Part shown: positions 4,682 through 11,134 of the stretch, piece after piece
Numbering within the stretch: the stretch's first letter is position 1
How the letters are laid out: each line of letters begins with the position of its first letter
Origin: a virus
DNA: 30,961 nucleotides
Direction: 5' to 3' (one strand)
Virus record (IMG/VR): IMGVR_UViG_3300028299_000131
Coordinates: 1-30,961 of that record
Made by a program: the position numbers and the translations under genes
Notes under the pieces: model-generated
Database searches by the model: none
Seen by the model: only the letters and a program-made list of their open reading frames with translations
Told to the model about the DNA's origin: nothing

Positions 4682-5401
4682 GTGATTAAGTTAATTCTGG
4701 GCGATTGTTTAGAGAAGATGAAGGAGATACCAGATAAGAGCGTGGATTTAGTATTGACTTCGCCGCCTTATAATATGGGGGGGGTGGCATTAGGTTATCA
4801 ACCTCTTTCAACTGTGGGGCAAAAGCACTATGGAGATTATGAGGATAAAAGAACTGAAAAAGAATATGTGGATTGGTGTATGGTAGTAATTAGGGAATGT
4901 TTGCGAGTTTCCAGATATGTATTTTGGAATGTGCAGTTTGTGAGAAGCACTCGGGAAATGATTTTTACCTTACAAAATGTTTTTAGGGATAATCTGAAAG
5001 ATATATTTATTTGGCAAAAACAAGCAGTAGCAAACATAACAGCAAAAGATGGTGGTATGGCAAAGGGATGGGAGTATGTATTTATGTTAGGGCAGGATAA
5101 TAAGTCAACCTTTGAATATAATAATTTCCCCAAGAATAGGTATGTTCCTAATATAAAAACTTGGTATAAGAAAGAAACCTTTAAGGAACATCACGCTACT
5201 TTTACAAGGGAAATGGCTTTTTACTTTATAGATAATTTTACTAAAGAAGGCGATACAGTTTTAGACCCTTTTTCTGGCACAGGAACAACTTTAGTCGCCG
5301 CAAAAGAATTAAAAAGAAAATCAATCGGGATAGATATAGACCCAAATTATAATAAAATCGCCGAGAGAAGAATAAACCAGACTATGGAGAATTTACTTTA
5401 A
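4682..5401 (+). CDS. DNA methyltransferase 3, beta-type (N4-cytosine or N6-adenine)
   Basis: The product has 239 residues, GTG start with GAGGGAGGGGGA from the linker. Motif IV is SPPY (residues 27-30), typical of N4-cytosine enzymes but found in some adenine enzymes, and motif I is DPFSGTGTT, starting at residue 195. The order is beta-class. The N-terminus (LGDCLEKMKEIPDKSVDLVL) and the last 45 residues, ending INQTMENLL, resemble methyltransferases 1 and 2, but more distantly than those two resemble each other. The centre is again different. Eight consecutive G (4777-4784) follow motif IV as M-G-G-V, the same relative place as the G tract of methyltransferase 2. The stop is the TAA of linker copy 6. 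Confidence 0.92.
   Translation: MIKLILGDCLEKMKEIPDKSVDLVLTSPPYNMGGVALGYQPLSTVGQKHYGDYEDKRTEKEYVDWCMVVIRECLRVSRYVFWNVQFVRSTREMIFTLQNVFRDNLKDIFIWQKQAVANITAKDGGMAKGWEYVFMLGQDNKSTFEYNNFPKNRYVPNIKTWYKKETFKEHHATFTREMAFYFIDNFTKEGDTVLDPFSGTGTTLVAAKELKRKSIGIDIDPNYNKIAERRINQTMENLL
4777..4784 (+). repeat. Poly-G tract, 8 nt, in methyltransferase 3
   Basis: Eight consecutive G at codons 32-35, directly after the catalytic SPPY motif. Its position matches that of the 9-nt tract of methyltransferase 2, although the surrounding protein sequence differs. Confidence 0.9.
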
Positions 5402-5418
5402 CCCCACAGCTTGAATAG
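5399..5418 (+). repeat. Linker type A, copy 6
   Basis: Exact 20-nt element; its TAA ends methyltransferase 3. It is followed by GAGGAAGGG and ATG 5428. This is the last copy; no further one is seen in the window. Confidence 0.95.
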
Positions 5419-5427
5419 GAGGAAGGG

Positions 5428-5583
5428 ATGAAAGAAAATGAATTTATTAGTAAAGTATTTACTCCTGATAATAGAATAGAATATGTGCCAAATGAAATAG
5501 CATTGGTTAGATATTCTTTGCGATATACAAAATTACTATCTTACAAGGAAATTTTTGGCAGAAGAAAGCGAGGGATAAAATGA
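5428..5583 (+). CDS. Small basic hypothetical protein, last cassette gene
   Basis: The product has 51 residues, start ATG 5428 with AGGAGGAAGGG directly upstream. It begins MKENEFISKVFTPDNRIEYV and ends in a basic cluster FGRRKRGIK. Its TGA overlaps the ATG of the next gene as ATGA, so the two are probably translated together. No domain is recognised. It is the final gene preceded by a type A linker. Confidence 0.6.
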   Translation: MKENEFISKVFTPDNRIEYVPNEIALVRYSLRYTKLLSYKEIFGRRKRGIK

Positions 5584-5849
5584 CCGACCAAACTCGTGAG
5601 ATGATTGAGATAGCGAAGAATGTTATAAGAGGAATAAATCAGGGGCATCACGATTTAACTGATATAGATAAGAGAGCCTTAATCCACCTCATCTCAATCG
5701 CAGAGAGAGCTACGGATGTGGAAGAATTAAAAAGCGTAATTTTGGCAAGTAAAGCTATATCTATGAATGAAGAAACGGGAGAATGGGTTGTAGATGACAT
5801 AAGAGATTTAGCCCACGCCATCGTAAAATTTATAGGGGAGGGGAGATGA
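5580..5849 (+). CDS. Hypothetical helical protein
   Basis: The product has 89 residues, start ATG 5580 overlapping the previous stop, with GCGAGGGATAAA upstream. Composition and pattern predict three or four helices (EMIEIAKNVIRGI, DIDKRALIHLISIAERA, VEELKSVILASKAI, IRDLAHAIVKFIGEG) with a short turn containing NEETGEW. It is acidic and lacks Cys. Its stop overlaps another ATG at 5846, which opens only 19 codons. No family is recognised. Confidence 0.65.
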   Translation: MTDQTREMIEIAKNVIRGINQGHHDLTDIDKRALIHLISIAERATDVEELKSVILASKAISMNEETGEWVVDDIRDLAHAIVKFIGEGR

Positions 5850-5960
5850 TATCGCACATTGATAAACTTTACTGGATTTATATTGAGGGATTTCCTTCGA
5901 CATAATTTTAGTGAAGGAGAAAATCAACGAAATTATCCGCTTTTTGCGGGAAAGGGAGAA

Positions 5961-6059
5961 ATGAGATTATTCTGTAAAGCGTTTCAGATTACCTTCGGCA
6001 TACTCTTAGGTGTATTTGCTATGGGGCTGGTGTATAAGTTTGTGATGGTGAGTCCATAA
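5961..6059 (+). CDS. Small single-span membrane protein
   Basis: The product has 32 residues from ATG 5961, with GGGAAAGGGAGAA upstream. The hydrophobic stretch ITFGILLGVFAMGLVYKFVMV (about 20 residues) predicts one transmembrane helix preceded by basic residues. The frame is open back to TTG 5859, but that region has no ribosome binding site for such a start, so the short form is preferred. Between 5850 and 5960 there are only very short frames: 19 codons from ATG 5846 with a good ribosome binding site, and 17 codons from GTG 5911. A CCGC-TTTTT-GCGG hairpin lies at 5937-5949. A role in membrane association or lysis is possible but unsupported. Confidence 0.45.
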   Translation: MRLFCKAFQITFGILLGVFAMGLVYKFVMVSP

Positions 6060-6206
6060 ATGGAAGATAAGCAAGAGCAGATTATTAGGGAGTTAAAGCG
6101 CCGGGCCGGGGAGATTAACTTCGGCACGCTTACAGTTGAGTTTAAGGTGTCGGAAGGTAAAATTATGGCGGGAGATATAATCCAAAAGAGAGAAAAATTA
6201 GGCTAA
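6060..6206 (+). CDS. Small DUF2292 (YezD)-like protein
   Basis: The product has 48 residues, ATG 6060 immediately after the previous TAA. The pattern IIRELKRRAGEINFGTLTVE, then F-K-V-S-E-G-K-I, matches small DUF2292/YezD-type proteins: a first helix, then a G-T/S-L/V-T-V strand, and a second strand G-K-I. The function of that family is not established. No strong ribosome binding site is visible, but translational coupling with the preceding gene is plausible (adjacent stop and start). It is the last gene before the terminator at 6235. Confidence 0.6.
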   Translation: MEDKQEQIIRELKRRAGEINFGTLTVEFKVSEGKIMAGDIIQKREKLG

Positions 6207-6234
6207 ATTAGGCTGACACGAATAGGCGTGAGGT

Positions 6235-6272
6235 CCTTATTCCAATAGTGATATTGGGATAGGGGCTTTTTT
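6235..6272 (+). terminator. Intrinsic terminator between accessory and late regions
   Basis: The left arm 6235-6247 (CCTTATTCCAATA) pairs with 6252-6264 (TATTGGGATAGGG) over 13 positions including two G-T pairs, with loop GTGA. Then G, C and six T (6267-6272). This is a textbook Rho-independent structure. A smaller CACG/CGTG hairpin lies just upstream (6217-6230). The terminator ends only 7 nt before the next likely start codon. Confidence 0.9.
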
Positions 6273-6279
6273 GTTTATT

Positions 6280-6534
6280 ATGTCTAAAAAATTAAACAAT
6301 GAATTTTACCTTCAAAATTGGATAGAATTTGTGCAAATTTTAAGATATTTTCGGGCGCGCAGGTTGACTATCTTGGAGTGTAAGTTAATCCTTTGGCATT
6401 ACTATAACAAGCTGCCTTATCGTCGATTAGCACATATGGAAGGCAAGCATTGGTCGAAACAGTATTGCGAGCAAGTTATCAAGAAAGGATTAGCTAAAAT
6501 AAAAATTACCTTACTTTTAAGAAATCATAAGTAA
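6280..6534 (+). CDS. Sigma region 4-like / late transcription regulator candidate
   Basis: The product has 84 residues from ATG 6280 (TTG 6271 lies within the terminator U-tract and is less likely). Residues about 32-80 read LTILECKLILWHYYNKLPYRRLAHMEG ... WSKQYCEQVIKKGLAKIK, matching the helix-turn-helix of sigma-70 region 4 (ERxVLxLRYYxxxxYxxIA ... SxxxVxxxxxxAxxKL). Small proteins of this kind near terminase genes often control late genes (RinA/ArpU-like); that role is inferred. No ribosome binding site is seen between the terminator and the ATG, so it may be read from terminator readthrough or from an internal start. Confidence 0.65.
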   Translation: MSKKLNNEFYLQNWIEFVQILRYFRARRLTILECKLILWHYYNKLPYRRLAHMEGKHWSKQYCEQVIKKGLAKIKITLLLRNHK

Positions 6535-6539
6535 ACTTT

Positions 6540-6610
6540 AAGTAGAGGGCGCAAGGAGCACAAGCCAGATAAACGCTATTAAGCAAAAAGACTTCTCATG
6601 CGCCCTACTT
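6540..6610 (+). other. Imperfect inverted repeat upstream of the terminase genes
   Basis: AAGTA(GA)GGGCGCA at 6540-6553 is complementary to TGCGCCCTACTT at 6599-6610, twelve pairs with a two-base bulge, enclosing 45 nt without an ORF. The intergenic gap is 85 nt. Possibilities are an RNA hairpin in the 5' leader of the terminase operon or a DNA site such as a packaging site. The position beside the terminase genes favours the latter only weakly. Confidence 0.5.
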
Positions 6611-6619
6611 CTTAAAATT

Positions 6620-6814
6620 ATGGAACAGATAGTTTTTAATGCAGCGTTTGAACAATTACGCAAAGACAGGGAGGGTGAGGTAAAGATTACCTTTACCGTT
6701 CCTTTAAGCGATGAACAGATAGCGCGGACAGTGCCAATACAGACTCCACTAAAGGTGGCGATTTTATATGAAGAATTATCAAGTGCCAATACCAATCATA
6801 AAGCAGATTTGTAA
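6620..6814 (+). CDS. Small hypothetical protein before terminase
   Basis: The product has 64 residues: MEQIVFNAAFEQLRKDREGE, then VKITFTVPLSDEQIARTVPI, QTPLKVAILYEE. Alternating hydrophobic residues in VKITFTVP and PLKVAILY predict beta strands. It begins at ATG 6620 with no clear ribosome binding site, only the right arm of the inverted repeat upstream. It overlaps the next gene by 47 nt. Its compact alpha/beta look and the collinear overlap make it probably real. No family can be named with confidence. Confidence 0.55.
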   Translation: MEQIVFNAAFEQLRKDREGEVKITFTVPLSDEQIARTVPIQTPLKVAILYEELSSANTNHKADL

Positions 6815-7199
6815 TAAATTCGTAAGGGAAAATATGTCCTCTTATGATATTGCTGATTGGCTTATTTCTTCCGGAAAGTATGAGGGGAGGGGGAAACCCG
6901 AAAATGTGGCAAGCTTAGTAAGGAAAATACTTTATCGCTACCGGCATTCCCTAAGAATAGATAAAGAATTTGAGAAGATAAAACAAGTAAATCGTATTAA
7001 AAGGAAAATTGATAAATCCCCGGAAAGTAAAAAAGATGTTTACGACTGGGAAAATTTATTGAGGGAGTGCATTGAAGAGAAAGTTCCTTTAGTAGACCAA
7101 TCGCAACACAGCCACTATACGGTTGTATGGGAAAAAAAAGATGCCGAGAATAGCGATAGAGTATCAACCTCAGAATTATCAACAAGAGATTCACGATAA
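6768..7199 (+). CDS. Terminase small subunit candidate / HTH protein
   Basis: The product has 143 residues, ATG 6768 with AAAGGTGGCG upstream. The N-terminal 75 residues are helical and contain an HTH-like arrangement (ICNKFVRENMSSYDIADWLI, then NVASLVRKILYRYR). A basic middle (KIKQVNRIKRKIDKS) and a Ser/Asp-rich tail follow. The position directly before and overlapping the large terminase (by 59 nt) is the usual place of the DNA-recognising small subunit, and an N-terminal HTH fits that role. There is no recognisable small-terminase signature, so the call relies mostly on position. Confidence 0.5.
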   Translation: MKNYQVPIPIIKQICNKFVRENMSSYDIADWLISSGKYEGRGKPENVASLVRKILYRYRHSLRIDKEFEKIKQVNRIKRKIDKSPESKKDVYDWENLLRECIEEKVPLVDQSQHSHYTVVWEKKDAENSDRVSTSELSTRDSR

Positions 7200-8454
7200 C
7201 CCTTCACGTTATCGGGTTGTGGTAATCGGCAGGCGTGGGGGAAAGACGGAGCTTCTGCTTCAAGAACAAATCAAGAAAGCATATCTTAACCCTGGGCTAC
7301 ACTGGATAATCGCTCCTTCTTACCGGCAAGTCAAGGCGATATGCTGGCGCAGGTTAAAAATGATTTTAACTCCTGACCCGGACTGGAAATATAACGAACA
7401 GGAATTATCAGCCGAACATTCTAAGATAGGGACAAGATTAGAACTTAAAGGGGCTGATAATGAGGAAAGTTTAAAGGGTATGGGATTAAAAAGCGCTGGC
7501 CTTGACGAGTGCGCGATTATGAAACCAAATGTCTGGCCTGAAGTAATACGGCCTATGCTTGCTGACTTTCAAGGCCCGGCAACGTTTATCTCAACGCCGA
7601 GAGCAAAGAATTGGTTTTACGATTTATATATGAAGGGCTTGAATAAAGAAAAAGATTGGATGAGCTGGCGATATCCGACTTCGGTCAATCAATATATCGT
7701 TAAAGACGAGATTGAGCAGATGAAGAAGGATATGTCAGAGCGTTTATTCAGGCAGGAAGTATTAGCTGAGTTTTTAGAAGACGAGGCGGGGGTATTCCAA
7801 AGAATCAGGTCTTGTGTGGTAGGGAATTTGCAGGGGCCTATTGTCGGCAGGTTTTATGTCATGGGAGTTGATTTAGCAAAGACGCAGGATTTCACTGTCC
7901 TTACAGTGATAGACACAAGCACCCGCGAAGTCGTGGCGTTTGAGAGGTTCTCTGATGTAAGTTGGACAGAACAGAAACTTCGCATACAAAGGCTGGCCCA
8001 TAAATATAACAACGCCCTTACAGTGATAGATTCAAACGGCGTGGGCGATCCGATTGTCGAGGACTTGCAGACCGCCAATATCAGCCTTTATTACGAGGGG
8101 GATAAGCCGGGCTTTAAATTTACAAATGATTCTAAGGCAAGGTTGATTGACCAGCTCGCATTAGCGATTGAGCAGCGGCTTATTACATTTCCCAATATCG
8201 AAGTCTTGCTTGAGGAGTTGAGGCAATTCAGTTACAGCATTTCACAAGGCGGAAGGATAATCTACGGCGCACCAGAGGGAAAATATGATGACTGCGTTAT
8301 TTCTCTCGCCCTGGCTAACTGGGGAATAAGGACATACTTACATTCGGCACAAGTTTTACAGGACTCTAATAAAGAAGTTCGTGATATTCAGGGGCGCGGA
8401 GAATTAGTCGGAGTTGACCAGAGTAGAATAGACCGGCCCTGGCGTAACCAGTAA
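7141..8454 (+). CDS. Terminase large subunit
   Basis: The product has 437 residues from ATG 7141 (a TTG at 7123 would add six). It packages DNA into the prohead as ATPase and cuts it as nuclease. Walker A is GRRGGKTE (residues 30-37, Lys35), Walker B is SAGLDECAIM with Asp122-Glu123, and the coupling motif is FISTPR (149-154). The C-terminal RuvC-like nuclease carries Asp244 in MGVDLAKTQD, Asp297 in VIDSNG and Asp383/384 in KYDDC. All expected catalytic acidic residues are present and the length is normal. The ribosome binding site is weak (GGGAAAAAAAAG), consistent with coupling to the overlapping upstream gene. The next gene, portal, follows after 11 nt. Confidence 0.95.
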   Translation: MPRIAIEYQPQNYQQEIHDNPSRYRVVVIGRRGGKTELLLQEQIKKAYLNPGLHWIIAPSYRQVKAICWRRLKMILTPDPDWKYNEQELSAEHSKIGTRLELKGADNEESLKGMGLKSAGLDECAIMKPNVWPEVIRPMLADFQGPATFISTPRAKNWFYDLYMKGLNKEKDWMSWRYPTSVNQYIVKDEIEQMKKDMSERLFRQEVLAEFLEDEAGVFQRIRSCVVGNLQGPIVGRFYVMGVDLAKTQDFTVLTVIDTSTREVVAFERFSDVSWTEQKLRIQRLAHKYNNALTVIDSNGVGDPIVEDLQTANISLYYEGDKPGFKFTNDSKARLIDQLALAIEQRLITFPNIEVLLEELRQFSYSISQGGRIIYGAPEGKYDDCVISLALANWGIRTYLHSAQVLQDSNKEVRDIQGRGELVGVDQSRIDRPWRNQ

Positions 8455-8465
8455 GGGGATAAATT

Positions 8466-10448
8466 ATGCGAGAGACCACTCATCCAGAAGGAGTAAAAGA
8501 AAAAAACGCGGTTGAGATTACCCAGGAGATAACCGACTTCATCATATCTACCGCCAAAGATATTGAGGCGGAAAAAAGTAACCGCAGCACTTGGGAAAGT
8601 AAAATAGACGAACTAATAGACTTGCGCTATGGATATAGACAGAAGAAGAACCATCCCTGGCCTGATGCAGCTAACTACTCAATCCCCCTCATAGACGCGC
8701 ATATAAATAAAGCTAAGCCTTCTTATGTCAACCTTGCGCTTGGGATATCCCCAGTCTGCACCTTTGAACCCTTCGGCGCGGAGGATATCGAACCGGCGAA
8801 GAAGAGAGAAGTTTTATTTGACTGGCGGATGCGGACGAAGGTTAAGTTTGCCCAGCCTTATTGTATAGGCGTTGATAAGGGATTGGAACAAGGCTCGGTA
8901 GTGTTTAAGATTGTCTGGAATTATACTACGCGTAATTATCAAGATGAACTCGACTTAGAGGATTTAGATGAGAAGACTTTAGCAGTCTTGCAAGACCCAC
9001 GCACTACTGACAATATCCTTGCTACTATAATCCAAGAAGAGTTATTTGTTGATGTAGACTTTGAGGAAAATATCGAGGAGATTAAAAAAGCAGTTATAAA
9101 ATTTAGAGAAGGTAAGACGAAGTTTAAATTTAATTTCCTTGAAGTTGAGAATAACGAACCGGAAATAACCGCCTGTAGTGTAAGAGATGATATCATCGTT
9201 CCTATTGACACGACCGACATCCAATTTGCCCGCTTCATTGACCAGCCGTTCTGGAGGACGACCACGCAGTTGAAGAAGGCAATGCGCGATGAGAAATACA
9301 AAGAGTATCCTGATGAGGATATCAATGCCTGGGGAAGCAAGGAAACTAAAAAAACATCCTCTTCAGGTAGGCAAGACGAGATAATCCTGCTCCACGAAAC
9401 CTGCGTCTGGTATGACATAAACGAAGATGGCATCAAGGAACGCTGTATTTCTACTTGGCCGGATAATGCTCCCGCCAGTGTCTTGAGGTTTATCGAAGTT
9501 CCTTATGAACACGGATTGTTCCCTTATGTCCAGGTTAGGCGTGAATTAAATGATGCAGGTTTTTATACCTCAAGAGGTATTCCCGCGCTTGATGAGGATT
9601 ATCAGAAAGGAATATCATCGGCAGTAAATCAAGCAGAAAACAATGGGGTTCTTGCCAATCCTGTAATAGTAATGCGGCGTAATACAGTTAGCAATATCAA
9701 GAATCGAAGATATATTCCCAATGAAACCGTGGAAACCAATGGCGACCCCAGCGATTATCAAACAAGGCAATTTCAAAATGTCTCCCAACCAGTATTATTC
9801 CAGTTAGCGCAGTATTTAAAGAGTTGGGCTGACCAGAGAATTGGTAATATCAGCTCAGGGTTAAGCGAGGTTAATAATCTTCCAGGTGCAGGGCCAGGAG
9901 GTAAAAAGACAAAGGCGGAAATAGACTTAATTTCTTCCTTACAAGGTGAAGTCCAGTCGCTCGACTTGATTGTTTGGCAGATGCAGATGGCGGATGTCTA
10001 TTACCAGATTGACGCTTTATATAACCAATACGGCGATGAGGAAGAGGAAATTATTATCACAGGCCAACCACCGCAGAAAATAAGCCGGCGAGAAATACAG
10101 GGGCAATGGAATATCATCCCTAACGGCAGGCTTGACAATACCAATCCGGTCTTAAAGGCAAACAAGGCGTTTAACTTGATGAAGATATTTGTAGGTGATC
10201 CGGAAATAAACCAGTATGAGCTTAAAAAATTATTCCTTACTGATTATGACCATCGTGTTGCCAATAAGATTTTATATAAAGAAGAAGATTTGCAAAGAAG
10301 GCAAATGCAGATGCAACAGATGACAGAAATGATGAAGAAGAAGGCAATCCAGGAAGGCGTAGATTTAAAACAGATAGAGATATTGCTTGAGGTCTATCGG
10401 GCAACTTTGTTGACTCCGATTCAAGGCAAACAATTTGCGCCCGATTAA
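8466..10448 (+). CDS. Portal protein
   Basis: The product has 660 residues, start ATG 8466 with AGGGGATAAATT upstream. It forms the ring at the capsid vertex through which DNA passes. Features typical of P22/podovirus-type portals are the N-terminal segment HPWPDAANYSIPLIDAHINK (residues about 64-82), a long wing/stem region with an acidic insertion, the central GFYTSRGIPALDEDYQKG, and a C-terminal charged helical barrel rich in Gln/Met (RRQMQMQQMTEMMKKK). Length, position after the terminase and absence of a fused protease fit. The portal is not followed by a separate head protease gene; scaffold and capsid come next after two small genes. Confidence 0.92.
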   Translation: MRETTHPEGVKEKNAVEITQEITDFIISTAKDIEAEKSNRSTWESKIDELIDLRYGYRQKKNHPWPDAANYSIPLIDAHINKAKPSYVNLALGISPVCTFEPFGAEDIEPAKKREVLFDWRMRTKVKFAQPYCIGVDKGLEQGSVVFKIVWNYTTRNYQDELDLEDLDEKTLAVLQDPRTTDNILATIIQEELFVDVDFEENIEEIKKAVIKFREGKTKFKFNFLEVENNEPEITACSVRDDIIVPIDTTDIQFARFIDQPFWRTTTQLKKAMRDEKYKEYPDEDINAWGSKETKKTSSSGRQDEIILLHETCVWYDINEDGIKERCISTWPDNAPASVLRFIEVPYEHGLFPYVQVRRELNDAGFYTSRGIPALDEDYQKGISSAVNQAENNGVLANPVIVMRRNTVSNIKNRRYIPNETVETNGDPSDYQTRQFQNVSQPVLFQLAQYLKSWADQRIGNISSGLSEVNNLPGAGPGGKKTKAEIDLISSLQGEVQSLDLIVWQMQMADVYYQIDALYNQYGDEEEEIIITGQPPQKISRREIQGQWNIIPNGRLDNTNPVLKANKAFNLMKIFVGDPEINQYELKKLFLTDYDHRVANKILYKEEDLQRRQMQMQQMTEMMKKKAIQEGVDLKQIEILLEVYRATLLTPIQGKQFAPD

Positions 10449-10457
10449 AAGGAGGAT

Positions 10458-10742
10458 ATGATGGATGTAGGAGTAAGTTCAAAAAAGTTATATGGAACGG
10501 CGTCTCCTGTCGAGGAAAAGAATCGGATTATTTATCCTTCATTGCGTATCGAGAAGGATATAGGCGATTTTGAAATCGAACAAAAAGTAAATTTATCCTG
10601 CGTTGCCGTGGTTACTTCTTTAAGAAAAGAGAAGGATAGAACGACGGTAGAATTTGAAATACATGAACTATCTATCGGCAAATCTTCAAGAAAAGAGTTA
10701 GGAGAAAAGGTCGCCGAGGAATTTTTAGCAAAGGAGGGATAA
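10458..10742 (+). CDS. Small beta-rich protein between portal and scaffold
   Basis: The product has 94 residues from ATG 10458, or 93 from ATG 10461, with AAAGGAGGAT upstream. It contains RIIYPSLRIEKDIGDFEIEQ followed by alternating strands VNLSCVAVVTSLRKE and TTVEFEIHELSIG, then a charged helix. An xYPSLxI strand followed by an extended beta barrel-like pattern recurs in small capsid-associated proteins of related phages, by my recollection; a capsid-decorating or stapling role is therefore possible but is inference. It has a strong ribosome binding site, and the next gene starts 1 nt after its stop, so it belongs to the head operon. Confidence 0.6.
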   Translation: MMDVGVSSKKLYGTASPVEEKNRIIYPSLRIEKDIGDFEIEQKVNLSCVAVVTSLRKEKDRTTVEFEIHELSIGKSSRKELGEKVAEEFLAKEG

Positions 10743-10743
10743 T

Positions 10744-11067
10744 ATGACCTTTGAGGAAAAGTTAAGACGCAATGATGTTTCCGACCAGATTGAGATAGGG
10801 CAGATAGTTGATACCGCCCTGCAAGGAAATTTCGGGGTTTTATTACGTTGTATAATCAACGGCATCGTGGCCGAACAGTTAGAGAAATCAAGGCGTAATC
10901 CGCAGATTATTACTTCGGACAGGGCTTTGGGAAGGATTGAGTCGTTAGACCAACTGACTGAAAGGTTAGACCAAATTGTGGACATAAAAAATCAACTTTT
11001 TGCCGAGAAGAAGGCAGAAGAAGAGGTAAAACCGAGCGACCAATCGCCGCCCGTTGGCGTAAAATGA
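10744..11067 (+). CDS. Hypothetical helical head-module protein
   Basis: The product has 107 residues, ATG 10744 with AAGGAGGGATA upstream. It is mostly helical: DQIEIGQIVDTALQGNFGVL, then LLRCIINGIVAEQLEKSRRN, and a coiled-coil stretch ESLDQLTERLDQIVDIKNQL, ending in a disordered Pro/Ser tail. No domain is recognised. Its place between portal and scaffold suggests an assembly or minor head protein. The hairpin at 11081 follows its stop. Confidence 0.65.
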   Translation: MTFEEKLRRNDVSDQIEIGQIVDTALQGNFGVLLRCIINGIVAEQLEKSRRNPQIITSDRALGRIESLDQLTERLDQIVDIKNQLFAEKKAEEEVKPSDQSPPVGVK

Positions 11068-11080
11068 GAGTAATGCTCGG

Positions 11081-11100
11081 AGTGGTCTCCCAAGACCACT
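11081..11100 (+). promoter_or_regulatory. Perfect 8-bp hairpin before the scaffold gene
   Basis: AGTGGTCT pairs exactly with AGACCACT around a CCCA loop, followed by TAAAAATAAA rather than a T-run, so it is not a standard terminator. It lies 35 nt before the scaffold start. It could stabilise the scaffold-capsid mRNA or be an RNA processing site. Confidence 0.6.
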
Positions 11101-11134
11101 TAAAAATAAATGCGTGATAAAAGGAGGAGTAAAG

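Noticed and set aside
2089-5418. CRISPR array from regularly recurring 20-nt repeats
   Set aside because: Spacing ranges from about 180 to 1,180 nt, the intervals are genes, and no cas genes are present.
5859-5960. Longer form of the small membrane protein starting at TTG 5859
   Set aside because: No ribosome binding site at TTG 5859, while ATG 5961 has GGGAAAGGGAG upstream.
8939-9436. 165-residue minus-strand frame inside the portal gene
   Set aside because: It is antisense to a clear portal gene, is low-complexity Ser-rich, and has no start site or family features.
11081-11110. Terminator before the scaffold gene
   Set aside because: The hairpin is perfect but is followed by TAAAAATAAA rather than a T-run.
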